From Micromonospora ferruginea (GTDB lineage: Bacteria > Actinomycetota > Actinomycetes > Mycobacteriales > Micromonosporaceae), in contig NZ_CP059322.2 of assembly GCF_013694245.2 (NCBI RefSeq), positions 4,781,001 to 4,845,000 on the forward strand: a DNA stretch of 64,000 bases, written 5' to 3'. Numbering within the stretch: position 1 is the stretch's first letter; each line of letters begins with the position of its first letter. The notes beneath the pieces are model-generated. The model did no database searches and had not been told where the DNA came from. It saw only the letters and a list, made by a program, of their open reading frames with translations. This document shows, piece by piece, positions 15,635-23,043 of the stretch. A program made the translations under genes and the position numbers.

Positions 15635-16042
15635 ATGCGTTCCGCCCAGCAGCTTCTCGCCGACTCCGCCGTGATCGCCGTGGTCGGGGCCTCCCGTGAC
15701 CCGGGCAAGGCCGCGCACCGCGTACCACTGGAGATGCAGCGACACGGTTGGCGGATCATCCCGGTGAACCCGACGGTGGACGAGTTGTTCGGCGAGAAGG
15801 CGTACCCCACGCTGGCCGACATCCCGCACCCGGTCGACCTGGTCGACGTGTTCCGCCCGGCCCGGGACGCGGTCGAGGTGGTCCGGCAGGCGGTGGCGAT
15901 CGGCGCCCCGGCGGTCTGGCTGCAGCTCGGGATCGTCTCCGCCGAGGCGCGCCGGATCGCCGAGGAGGCCGGTGTCGACTACGTCGAGGACCGCTGCCTC
16001 ATCGTCGAGCGGGCCGCCGCCGGGCTCTCCCGTCGTCGCTGA
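15635..16042 (+). CDS. CoA-binding domain protein (YccU-like)
   Basis: A 135-aa Rossmann-fold protein. IAVVGASRDPGKAAHRVP is the nucleotide-binding loop of the CoA_binding_2 domain, and RIIPVNPTVDELFGEKAYPT and PAVWLQLGIVS are conserved family blocks. Such small proteins bind CoA or acyl-CoA, and their physiological role is unclear. Before IS insertion this gene would have followed the radical SAM stop codon by about 40 bp on the same strand, so the element may have split an ancestral transcription unit. Confidence 0.9.
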   Translation: MRSAQQLLADSAVIAVVGASRDPGKAAHRVPLEMQRHGWRIIPVNPTVDELFGEKAYPTLADIPHPVDLVDVFRPARDAVEVVRQAVAIGAPAVWLQLGIVSAEARRIAEEAGVDYVEDRCLIVERAAAGLSRRR

Positions 16043-16057
16043 CGACAGCGGGGGCGG

Positions 16058-16705
16058 TCACGTCGCCAGCGCCGGGCTTTCGGGGCGGCTGACCACGCCG
16101 GCCGCCGGGTCGGGGCCGAAGATCAGGTCGAGCTGGGTGTCGAGCGCGGCCAGCGCGGTCTCCGGCGGATAGTGCCCGCCGAGCACGTACACGCCGAGCC
16201 CCTCCATCACGGCGAGCAGGCCGACCGCCGCGCGTTCCGGGTCCACCCGGCCATCCGCGACGAGCGGTGATCCGGCGGCGATCTGGCCGGCGACGAACGC
16301 GAGCAACGCGGCCGTGCCCTCGTGCAGCGCGGCGGCGACGGCGGGCCGGACCGCGGTGTACGCGAGGAAGGCCAGCGCCACCCGCCCGTCCGCCCGCCGC
16401 TCCTCGTCCAGCGGCAGCAGCGCGGCCAGCATGGCGCGGAGCAGCGCACGGGGTGCCGGTGTCGCGCCGAGCGCCCCGACCGCCCGGCCCACCCGGGCCT
16501 CGTTGCGCTCGCTCACCACCGCGAGCGCGAACGTCATCATCTCGTCCCGGGTACGGAAGTAGTGCTGCACCATCCCGGCGCTGACGTCGGCGGCGGCGGC
16601 CACGTGCCGCAGGCTGACCGCCTCCAGCCCCTGCTCGGCCGCGACCCGCATCAGCGCGTCCGCGATGAGCGCCCGGCGCTCCCGGTGGTCGACCCGCTTC
16701 GGCAT
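16058..16705 (-). CDS. TetR/AcrR-family transcriptional repressor (BetI-like)
   Basis: 215 aa. The HTH spans about residues 10-55 (ADALMRVAAEQGLEAVSLRH, VSAGMVQHYFRTRDEMM). The ligand-binding region follows BetI/TetR_C_6-type proteins (RALLRAMLAALLPLDEERRA). The gene is divergent from a membrane protein gene, and two near-identical 16-bp operator-like sites sit in the 89-bp gap, one close to its own start. It likely represses itself and its neighbour. The ligand is unknown. Confidence 0.9.
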   Translation of the reverse strand: MPKRVDHRERRALIADALMRVAAEQGLEAVSLRHVAAAADVSAGMVQHYFRTRDEMMTFALAVVSERNEARVGRAVGALGATPAPRALLRAMLAALLPLDEERRADGRVALAFLAYTAVRPAVAAALHEGTAALLAFVAGQIAAGSPLVADGRVDPERAAVGLLAVMEGLGVYVLGGHYPPETALAALDTQLDLIFGPDPAAGVVSRPESPALAT

Positions 16706-16720
16706 GCCCCCATGGTTTCA

Positions 16721-16736
16721 CAATGCGACTGCATTG
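16721..16736. promoter_or_regulatory. TetR operator-like palindrome 1
   Basis: CAATGC-GACT-GCATTG is a perfect 6-bp inverted repeat with a 4-bp spacer, 16 bp upstream of the TetR start. It matches site 2 at 14 of 16 positions. Confidence 0.65.
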
Positions 16737-16759
16737 ACACGAGCGCCGTTCGGCCTTTA

Positions 16760-16775
16760 CATTGCGACTGTATTG
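16760..16775. promoter_or_regulatory. TetR operator-like site 2
   Basis: CATTGCGACTGTATTG is a diverged copy of site 1, in the same orientation, with start points 39 bp apart (close to four helical turns). It ends 19 bp before the membrane-protein GTG, so a bound repressor would block that promoter. Confidence 0.6.
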
Positions 16776-16794
16776 CGAAAGAGGGGGTGCGACG

Positions 16795-17433
16795 GTGAGA
16801 CGAGCGATCCGGCTGGCCAGGCGAGTCGTGGCGTACGAGTGGGGCATGTGGCGCAGCCTCACCCGGTGGACGCTGCGCCGCCCCTACCCGGTGGCGCCCG
16901 GCGCGGCGACGTTCGCCAACGTCGGCGGCGTGCAACCGATCCTGCTGGCCTTCATCGCCCTGTCCACGATCGAGATCCCGATCCTGGACGTGATCCTCCG
17001 GCACACCGTCGACTCGCCGACGATCCGGCACGCGGCGATCGGGATCGGCGTCTGGGGCGTGCTGTGGATGGTCGGGCTGCTGGCCAGCCTGCGGATCCAC
17101 CCGCACGTCGTCGACGACGCCGGCCTGCGGGTGCGCAACGGAGTCTCGATCGACATCACGATCCCGTGGGCCGCCGTGGCCGACGTGGCGGTCCGCCGCC
17201 GGTCGCTGCCGTCCAGCCGCGCCGTGCGGTACGACGAGGACGACCCGGAGGTGCTGAACCTCGGCGTCGGCAGCCAGACCGCGATCGACGTGACGCTGCG
17301 GGCGCCGCTGACGGTGCCGCTGCCGAGCGGCCCGAGCACCGAGGTCCGGGAGATCCGGATGTACGCGGACGACCCGGCCGCGCTCGTCGACCGCGCCCGC
17401 CGGCACCTCCCCACCACTCAGCCGAAGCGTTAA
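16795..17433 (+). CDS. Membrane protein of unknown function, under TetR control
   Basis: 212 aa from GTG 16795, preceded by GAGGGGG. Two hydrophobic segments (about 43-63 and 78-98) are followed by a soluble C-terminal half with a PH-like feel (DDAGLRVRNGVSIDITIPWA). I recognise no named family. The divergent TetR gene and paired operators indicate that this is the regulated target, possibly induced by a hydrophobic ligand. A second GTG/ATG upstream in the same frame would run through operator 2 and is unlikely. Confidence 0.7.
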   Translation: MRRAIRLARRVVAYEWGMWRSLTRWTLRRPYPVAPGAATFANVGGVQPILLAFIALSTIEIPILDVILRHTVDSPTIRHAAIGIGVWGVLWMVGLLASLRIHPHVVDDAGLRVRNGVSIDITIPWAAVADVAVRRRSLPSSRAVRYDEDDPEVLNLGVGSQTAIDVTLRAPLTVPLPSGPSTEVREIRMYADDPAALVDRARRHLPTTQPKR

Positions 17434-17479
17434 GCGGGGGCCCCGCCTCTACCGAAAACGTTAAGCGGGGGCCCCGCCT
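17428..17479. terminator. Duplicated bidirectional hairpin between convergent genes
   Basis: A 21-bp sequence containing the palindrome GCGGGGGCCCCGC occurs twice, at 17428-17448 and 17459-17479, separated by ctaccgaaaa-like spacer. The first copy includes the stop codon of the membrane-protein gene, the second abuts the stop of the acyl-CoA dehydrogenase gene. Each can form a hairpin, so one may serve each converging transcript. Confidence 0.6.
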
Positions 17480-18675
17480 TACAGCTTGTACTCCTTGAGG
17501 AGGCCGCGGGAGATGATCGTCTTCTGGATCTCCGAGGTGCCCTCGCCGATCAGCAGGAACGGCGCCTCGCGCATCAGGCGCTCGATCTCGTACTCCTTGG
17601 AGTAGCCGTAGCCGCCGTGGATGCGGAACGCCTCCTGCACCACCTCGGCGCAGTATTCCGAGGCGAGCAGCTTGGCCATCCCGGCCTCGACGTCGTTGCG
17701 CTGGCCGGCGTCCTTGAGCCGGGCCGCGTTGACCATCAACGAGTGCGCGGCCTCGATCTTCGTGCCCATCTCGGCGAGCTTGAACGCGATCGCCTGGTGC
17801 CGGGCGAGCGGCTGGCCGAACGTCTTGCGCTGCTGGGCGTACGCGACGGCCAGCTCGAACGCGCGAATCGAGATGCCGCAGGCGCGGGCCGCCACGTTGA
17901 CCCGGCCCACCTCGATGCCGTCCATCATCTGGTAGAAGCCGCGGCCGACCTTGTCCTCGCCGCCGAGCACGGCGGAGGCCGGCACGGTGACGCCGTCGAG
18001 CACCATCTCGGTGGTCTCGACGCCCTTGTAACCCATCTTGTCGATCTTGCCGGGGATGGTCAGGCCGGGCGCGGTCTCGCCGAAGCCGGGCTCCTTCTCC
18101 AGCAGGAACGTGCTCATGTTGCCGTAGACCGAGTCGGCCCCGGTGTCGGTCTTGACCAGGGTCGCCACCACCGACGAGTACGCGCCGTTGGTCAGCCACA
18201 TCTTCTGCCCGTTGAGCACGTAGGTGTCGCCGTCGCGGACCGCCTTCGACTTGATCGCCGAGACGTCCGAGCCGCACTCCGGCTCCGACATGGAGAACGC
18301 GCCGCGCACCTCGCCGGTGGCCATCTTCGGCAGCAGCCGGGCCTTCTGGTCCGCCGAGCCGTGCTGGGAGATCAGGTACGCCACGATGAAGTGGGTGTTG
18401 ACGATGCCGGAGATCGACATCCAGCCCCGGGACAGCTCCTCGACCACCAGCGCGTAGGTGAGCAGCGACTCGCCGAGGCCGCCGTGCTCCTCGTCGATGG
18501 TGAGGCCGAACAGCCCCATCTCGCGCATCCCGTCGAGGATGTCGGTGGGGTACTCGTCGGCGTGCTCCAGCCGCTGGGCGTGCGGGATGATCTCCTTGTC
18601 GGCGAACTCCCGAACGGTTTCCAGGATCGACCGCTGCACGTCGGTCAGGCCGGGCGTCTGGGCGAGTCGAGCCAT
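17479..18675 (-). CDS. Acyl-CoA dehydrogenase
   Basis: 398 aa from ATG 18673-18675, chosen because GGAGG precedes it at 5-nt spacing; ATG 18705 would add MSNAPTPEAE but has no Shine-Dalgarno sequence. FAD/substrate motifs include AFSMSEPECGSDVSAIKSKA, KMWLTNGAYSSV, HQAIAFKLAEMGTKIEAA and the catalytic Glu in IGEGTSEIQKTI near the end. It oxidises an acyl-CoA to the 2-enoyl-CoA, passing electrons to ETF. The chain specificity is not readable. A palindromic operator overlaps its promoter, suggesting substrate-responsive control. Confidence 0.93.
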   Translation of the reverse strand: MARLAQTPGLTDVQRSILETVREFADKEIIPHAQRLEHADEYPTDILDGMREMGLFGLTIDEEHGGLGESLLTYALVVEELSRGWMSISGIVNTHFIVAYLISQHGSADQKARLLPKMATGEVRGAFSMSEPECGSDVSAIKSKAVRDGDTYVLNGQKMWLTNGAYSSVVATLVKTDTGADSVYGNMSTFLLEKEPGFGETAPGLTIPGKIDKMGYKGVETTEMVLDGVTVPASAVLGGEDKVGRGFYQMMDGIEVGRVNVAARACGISIRAFELAVAYAQQRKTFGQPLARHQAIAFKLAEMGTKIEAAHSLMVNAARLKDAGQRNDVEAGMAKLLASEYCAEVVQEAFRIHGGYGYSKEYEIERLMREAPFLLIGEGTSEIQKTIISRGLLKEYKL

Positions 18676-18710
18676 CTCAGCCTCCGGGGTCGGCGCATTA
18701 CTCATGGGTA

Positions 18711-18728
18711 ACTGAACGCTCGGTCAGT
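18711..18728. promoter_or_regulatory. Palindromic operator at the acyl-CoA dehydrogenase promoter
   Basis: ACTGAACGCTCGGTCAGT has 14 of 18 symmetric positions (outer arms ACTGA/TCAGT, inner CG/CG). It overlaps the -10 element and predicted transcription start of the acyl-CoA dehydrogenase promoter. The shape is typical of TetR-family repressors of fatty or amino acid catabolism; no candidate regulator is adjacent. Confidence 0.6.
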
Positions 18729-18754
18729 ATCGGCCCCGGGACCGGCCGCGCCAA
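18726..18754 (-). promoter_or_regulatory. Promoter of the acyl-CoA dehydrogenase gene
   Basis: On the minus strand TTGGCG (-35, 18749-18754) and GATACT (-10, 18726-18731) are separated by exactly 17 nt, close to the housekeeping sigma consensus. The operator at 18711-18728 overlaps the downstream edge. Confidence 0.6.
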
Positions 18755-18849
18755 GGTGACCAGTCCACACAACCGCTGTGAAAAGGTTCACCGCTGCGGG
18801 TAGCGTCCGCAAGAGAGAAGGCGGTTGACCTGCGGCAAAGGGGGCGAGC

Positions 18850-19251
18850 GTGACCGACGAGCAGCCACCGTCGCCGTACGAGCCGCCGTCGCACGGCCAG
18901 CCGTACGGGCAACCGCAGTACGGCCAGCACCAGCCGCAGTGGGGCCAGCAGCCGCCCTACGCCCCGCAGCCGCCCTACGGGCAGTACGGCCCGCCCGGCG
19001 AGCCGCCGCGACCACGCGGCACCAACGTGCTCGCCATCCTGTCGCTGGTGCTCGCGTTCGTCTTCGCCCCCGCCGGCATCGTCTGCGGACACCTGGCCAA
19101 GCGGCAGATCCGGCAGACCGGCGAGGAGGGCGACCAGCTCGCCACCTGGGGGCTGATCCTCGGCTACGTGTTCACCGCGCTCGGCCTGCTCGCCTGCTGC
19201 GGCTGGATCGGCCTGGCGCTCTGGGCCAACTCCGACAACAACGGCTACTGA
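18850..19251 (+). CDS. DUF4190 membrane protein (copy 1)
   Basis: A 133-aa protein starting at GTG. Residues 1-55 are a Pro/Gln/Tyr-rich cytosolic tail with repeated PYGQ/QPPY units. Two membrane helices follow (about 57-78 and 98-122), separated by the conserved HLAKRQIRQTGEEGDQLATW loop that defines DUF4190. The function is unknown. A paralogue with the same layout lies at 20263-20754. Confidence 0.85.
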   Translation: MTDEQPPSPYEPPSHGQPYGQPQYGQHQPQWGQQPPYAPQPPYGQYGPPGEPPRPRGTNVLAILSLVLAFVFAPAGIVCGHLAKRQIRQTGEEGDQLATWGLILGYVFTALGLLACCGWIGLALWANSDNNGY

Positions 19252-19255
19252 CGCC

Positions 19256-20011
19256 TCAGCGGAACTGCGCCTCCCGCACGCTGTTGCCGCCGTCGACCAC
19301 GAGCATCTGCCCGGTGATGTACGACGCGGCCGGCGAGCAGAGGAACGCGATGGCGGCGGCCACCTCGTCCGGCGTGCCGGGCCGGCCCACCGGCGTGCCG
19401 TGCCCCTGCTTGATCTCGGCCAGGGTGGACGCCGCGGTGTGGATGATGCCCGGCGCGACCGCGTTCACGGTCACCCCGTCGGCGATCATCTCCATCGCCA
19501 GCGCCCGGGTCAGCCCGACCACACCGGCCTTCGCCGCCGCGTAGGCGGCCTCGGTGGGCAGCGCGTTGACCGGGCCGGCGGTGGCCGCCAGGTTGACGAT
19601 CCGCCCCCAACCGCGCTCGGACATGCCGTTGATGAACGCGCGGCTGCACAGGAACGCGGTGGTCAGGTTACGGTCGATCTCGCCGCGCCACTCGTCGTAG
19701 GTGAGCTGGGCCACCGGCCGCAGCACCTCCGGGCTGGCCCGGCTCGCCAGGCCCGCGTTGTTGACCAGCACCTCGACGTCGCCGAGCTGCTCGGCCACCG
19801 CGTCGGCCAGCGCGCCCACCTCCGACTCGTCGGTCAGGTCGGCGACGAAGCCGGTGACGCCCAGCTCACCGGCGCGCTCGTGGATCCGCCGGGTGGTCGA
19901 CACGATCGCCACCCGGGCGCCCAGGTCGGCCAGCCGGCGGGCGGTCGCGTAGCCGATGCCGTCCGCGCTGCCCGCGCCGGTGACCAGCGCGACCCGGCCG
20001 TCCAGCCGCAT
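19256..20011 (-). CDS. SDR-family oxidoreductase (FabG-like)
   Basis: 251 aa from MRLDGRVALVTGAGSADGIG; longer in-frame starts exist, but family similarity begins here. It has the Rossmann motif TGAGSADGIG, LVNNAG and the catalytic YAAAK. The position 13 residues before the catalytic Tyr, normally Ser, is Thr in NLAATAG. The end GQMLVVDGGNSVREAQF is the usual SDR C-terminus. An NAD(P)-dependent keto/hydroxy-acyl activity is likely. It lies between two DUF4190 genes that run on the other strand. Confidence 0.88.
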   Translation of the reverse strand: MRLDGRVALVTGAGSADGIGYATARRLADLGARVAIVSTTRRIHERAGELGVTGFVADLTDESEVGALADAVAEQLGDVEVLVNNAGLASRASPEVLRPVAQLTYDEWRGEIDRNLTTAFLCSRAFINGMSERGWGRIVNLAATAGPVNALPTEAAYAAAKAGVVGLTRALAMEMIADGVTVNAVAPGIIHTAASTLAEIKQGHGTPVGRPGTPDEVAAAIAFLCSPAASYITGQMLVVDGGNSVREAQFR

Positions 20012-20262
20012 GGTGGCGGTCTCCGGGAGCGGCTCGCCCCGACCCTGGTCGGCGCCGCCCGCCGGCTCGCCGGCACGCGGGCGGCGCACCGACCCCGGCC
20101 GGCTCATGTCCCGTCGCGACCGACCACCACGCGCGTCAAGTGCCATGCCCAGGATCCTGCCCGCTGTGGACCTTCCGGGCAATGCGGCACCCGGAAAGGG
20201 GGTCCTCCGGGTTGCTCCCGGATGGCTACCCTGACCCGGACCACGTACCTGGAGATGATCAG

Positions 20263-20754
20263 ATGAGCTATCCCCCACCCCCCGGTGGTTGGCACGACCC
20301 CTCGGCGGCCGGGCCCCAGTCGAGCCCGCCGGCCGATCCGTACGCGCCCGTCGACCCGTACGCCGGCATGAAGTCCGCCGACCTGTACGCGGCGGCCGGT
20401 CATCCGCCGGCCGCGTACCCGCCCCCGGCGGGCTATCCCGGATACGGGTATCCCTCCGCACCGAAGCAGAACGGCCTGGCCATCGCCGCGATGGTCGTGT
20501 CGATCGTCGGCGCGCTCGGCCTCTGCGGTTACGGCCTCGGCGGCTACATCGGCGTGGTCGGCGCGATCCTCGGCCACGTGTCCCGCAAACAGATCAGGGA
20601 GCGCGGCGAGGGCGGCGAGGGCTTCGCCACCGCGGGCATCATCGTCGGCTGGATCTCCACCGTGCTGGCCGTGCTGGCCACCATCGCGATTGTGATCTTC
20701 ATCGTCTGGGCGGCCAACCAGGACTCGTCCGGCTACGACAGCACGGGCTACTGA
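20263..20754 (+). CDS. DUF4190 membrane protein (copy 2)
   Basis: 163 aa from ATG 20263, with GGAGATGATCAG upstream. The N-terminal 75 residues are Pro/Tyr/Ala-rich (PAAYPPPAGYPGYGYPS), followed by two helices (about 76-100 and 122-150) around the DUF4190 loop VSRKQIRERGEGGEGFATAG. It resembles copy 1 in layout and loop sequence, but the tails differ. It ends in a short DSSGYDSTGY tail. Confidence 0.85.
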   Translation: MSYPPPPGGWHDPSAAGPQSSPPADPYAPVDPYAGMKSADLYAAAGHPPAAYPPPAGYPGYGYPSAPKQNGLAIAAMVVSIVGALGLCGYGLGGYIGVVGAILGHVSRKQIRERGEGGEGFATAGIIVGWISTVLAVLATIAIVIFIVWAANQDSSGYDSTGY

Positions 20755-20760
20755 GCTCGG

Positions 20761-20794
20761 CGGGCCGCCCCAGGTGTGCTCCGGGGGCGGCCCG
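20761..20794. terminator. Bidirectional hairpin terminator
   Basis: An 11-bp perfect stem CGGGCCGCCCC / GGGGCGGCCCG with a 12-nt loop lies between the convergent DUF4190 (+) and CoA-ester lyase (-) genes. Confidence 0.65.
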
Positions 20795-20800
20795 GGCCGG

Positions 20801-21757
20801 TCACTCCGACGGCGGGGTGAACGAGGAGGTACGCGTCATCCCGGCGGCGCGGCCCTTGGCCGCGATCACCAGCGCCATCTTGCGGGACGCCTCGTCGATC
20901 ATCTCGTCGCCGAGCATCACCGCGCCGAGCTTCCCGCCCGCCTCCGAGGTGTACCAGTCGTAGGCGTCCAGGATCAGCTCGGCGTGGTCGTAGTCGGCCT
21001 GCGCCGGCGAGTAGACCTCGTTCGCCGCGTCGATCTGGCCGGGGTGCAGCACCCACTTGCCGTCGAAGCCCAGCGCCGCCGAGCGCTTGGCCACCTCGCG
21101 GAACGCGTCGGTGTCCCGGATCTGCAGGAAGGGGCCGTCGATGGCCTGCTTGTCGTGCATCCGGGCGGCCATCAGGATCCGCATCAGGATGTAGTGGTAG
21201 GGATCGCCCGGGTAGTCCGGGATCAGCGCGCCGACCACCAGCGACTTCATGTTGATCGACGCCATGAAGTCGGCCGGGCCGAAGATGATCGTCTCCACCC
21301 GGGGCGACGCGGCCGCGATGGCGTCCACGTTGACCAGCCCGGCCGCGTTCTCGATCTGCGCCTCGATGCCGATCCGCCCGACCTCCAGCCCCAGCGTCCG
21401 CTCGATCTGGGTGAGCAGCAGGTCCAGCCAGTGCACCTGCTCGGCGTTCTGCGCCTTCGGCAGCATGATGCAGTCCAGGTTCGCCCCGGCGCCCTCGACC
21501 ACCTCGATGACGTCCCGGTAGGTCCACGGCGTGGTCAGGTCGTTCACCCGCACCACCCGGGTCTTGCCGGCCCAGTCGCCCTCGTTCAACGCGGCCACGA
21601 TGTTCTTGCGCGCGTCCGGCTTGGCCAGCGGCGCGACCGCGTCCTCCAGGTCCAGGAAGACCTGGTCGGCGGGGAGGCCCTGGGCCTTGCCGAGCATCTT
21701 GACGCTGGAGCCGGGTACCGCGAGGCAGGACCGGCGGGGGCGACCGACAGCGGTCAT
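20801..21757 (-). CDS. HpcH/HpaI aldolase / CitE-family CoA-ester lyase
   Basis: 318 aa from ATG 21755-21757, with AAGGAG at 7-nt spacing. Family motifs are RSCLAVPGSSVKM, DQVFLDLEDAVAPLAKPDAR (metal-binding acids), IGIEAQIENAAGLVN and GKWVLHPGQI. The sequence resembles malyl-CoA/beta-methylmalyl-CoA lyases (Mcl/CitE-like), which cleave (S)-malyl-CoA or related thioesters with Mg2+. It might act with the MaoC dehydratase at 9170-9685, which is a typical pairing in C2/C3 assimilation, but the genes are 11 kb apart. Confidence 0.88.
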   Translation of the reverse strand: MTAVGRPRRSCLAVPGSSVKMLGKAQGLPADQVFLDLEDAVAPLAKPDARKNIVAALNEGDWAGKTRVVRVNDLTTPWTYRDVIEVVEGAGANLDCIMLPKAQNAEQVHWLDLLLTQIERTLGLEVGRIGIEAQIENAAGLVNVDAIAAASPRVETIIFGPADFMASINMKSLVVGALIPDYPGDPYHYILMRILMAARMHDKQAIDGPFLQIRDTDAFREVAKRSAALGFDGKWVLHPGQIDAANEVYSPAQADYDHAELILDAYDWYTSEAGGKLGAVMLGDEMIDEASRKMALVIAAKGRAAGMTRTSSFTPPSE

Positions 21758-21863
21758 GGATGCGCTCCTTCCAGCGTCCGGCGGGAAGCGCGCCGACGCG
21801 GCGGTGGATGTCGAGAACTTAACGATCCCAAAGGACGGGGCTACGCCACGGTAACCTCGTGCC

Positions 21864-22709
21864 GTGACCGGGGTGAATGGACCTGTGGAAGATCTCACTG
21901 AGCGTCGGATCGTGGTGCTCACCGGCGCCAGCTCCGGCATCGGGCTGGCCGCCGCCGTGGAGCTGGCCCGGCGCGGCGACCAGGTGGTGCTGGTCGGCCG
22001 GGACCCGGCCCGGCTGCGCGCCGCCGGGGAACGCGTGCGCGAGTCCTGCGGCGAGCAGCCGGAGCTGTTCCGCGCCGACTTCGCCGTCCTCGACGACGTA
22101 CGCGGGCTCGCCGAGCGGCTGCGCGCCAGCTACGACCGGATCGACGTGCTGGCCAACAACGCCGGCGCGATCGTGCTCGAACCGATCACCACGGTCGACG
22201 GCTTCGAGCTGAGCATGCAGGCCAACCACCTCGCCCCGTTCCTGCTCAGCAACCTGCTGCGCGACCGGGTCCGGCGGATGGTGGTGACCGGCTCCGACGC
22301 CCACCGCAGCGGCGTGCTCGACCCGGACGACCTCAACGCCGCGCTGCGCCACTACCGCCCGTTCCGCGCGTACGGCACCAGCAAGCAGGCGAACATCCTG
22401 TTCACCGCCGAGGCGGCGCGGCGCTGGCCGGAGCTGCCGGCGTACGTGTTCCACCCCGGGGTGGTGCGCACCCGGTTCGGCACCGAGAGCCGGGCCGTGG
22501 CGCTCGCCATGCGGCTGCTGCCGTTCCGCAGCCCGGAGAAGGGCGCCGAGACGCTGGTCTGGCTCGCCTGCCAGGACCCGTCCCGGTTGACCGACGGCGG
22601 CTACTACGCCGACCGCAAGCCGCACCGGCCGCGCCCCAAGGCCGCCGACCCGGCGCTCGCCGCCCGTCTCTGGGCCACCAGCGCCAAGGCGGTCGGCCTG
22701 GACGCCTGA
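21864..22709 (+). CDS. SDR-family oxidoreductase (retinol dehydrogenase-like)
   Basis: 281 aa starting at GTG. It contains LTGASSGIGLAAAVELARRG, LANNAGAI and YGTSKQANILFTAEAARRW, typical of the retinol dehydrogenase/WW-domain oxidoreductase branch of SDRs, plus the late FHPGVVRTRFG. It is probably NADP-dependent (RDPARLR after the second strand). It is divergent from the CoA-ester lyase gene. The substrate is unknown. Confidence 0.88.
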   Translation: MTGVNGPVEDLTERRIVVLTGASSGIGLAAAVELARRGDQVVLVGRDPARLRAAGERVRESCGEQPELFRADFAVLDDVRGLAERLRASYDRIDVLANNAGAIVLEPITTVDGFELSMQANHLAPFLLSNLLRDRVRRMVVTGSDAHRSGVLDPDDLNAALRHYRPFRAYGTSKQANILFTAEAARRWPELPAYVFHPGVVRTRFGTESRAVALAMRLLPFRSPEKGAETLVWLACQDPSRLTDGGYYADRKPHRPRPKAADPALAARLWATSAKAVGLDA

Positions 22710-22750
22710 CGGGTCACCGCGACCGCCGCCGCGCTGCCACACTCGACGCC

Positions 22751-23038
22751 ATGACGACGGGGAACGAGGTGCTGCTGGTCGCGCTGGTCGACCTGAGCGC
22801 CGACGCGGCGGCCGGCCGGCGCTACGAGGACGCGGTGCTGGCGCTGCTCGACCGGCACGACGGCACGCTGGAACGGCGGCTGCGCACCGGGGACGGGCAG
22901 ACCGAGGTGCACGTGATCCGGTTCGCCTCGCGGGCCGGCCTCGACGCCTTCCTGGTCGACCCCGACCGCGCCGCGCTCCGCGCCGAGCTGGGCGAGGCCG
23001 CCCCGACCACCCGGGTGCTGGAGGTCCACGACGTCTGA
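22751..23038 (+). CDS. Small conserved protein, 95 aa (dimeric alpha-beta barrel-like)
   Basis: A 95-aa acidic soluble protein. VLLVALVDLSADAAAGRRYED, ERRLRTGDGQTEVHVIRFAS and LDAFLVDPDRAALR give a beta-alpha-beta pattern like small DUF1330/EthD-type ferredoxin-fold proteins. I do not recognise a specific family. It follows the SDR gene by 41 nt on the same strand and may be cotranscribed. Confidence 0.6.
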   Translation: MTTGNEVLLVALVDLSADAAAGRRYEDAVLALLDRHDGTLERRLRTGDGQTEVHVIRFASRAGLDAFLVDPDRAALRAELGEAAPTTRVLEVHDV

Positions 23039-23043
23039 GGCGG

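Noticed and set aside
18778..18791. GTGAA-AAGG-TTCAC inverted repeat before DUF4190 copy 1
   Set aside because: Five-base arms are likely by chance and no promoter spacing fits around it.
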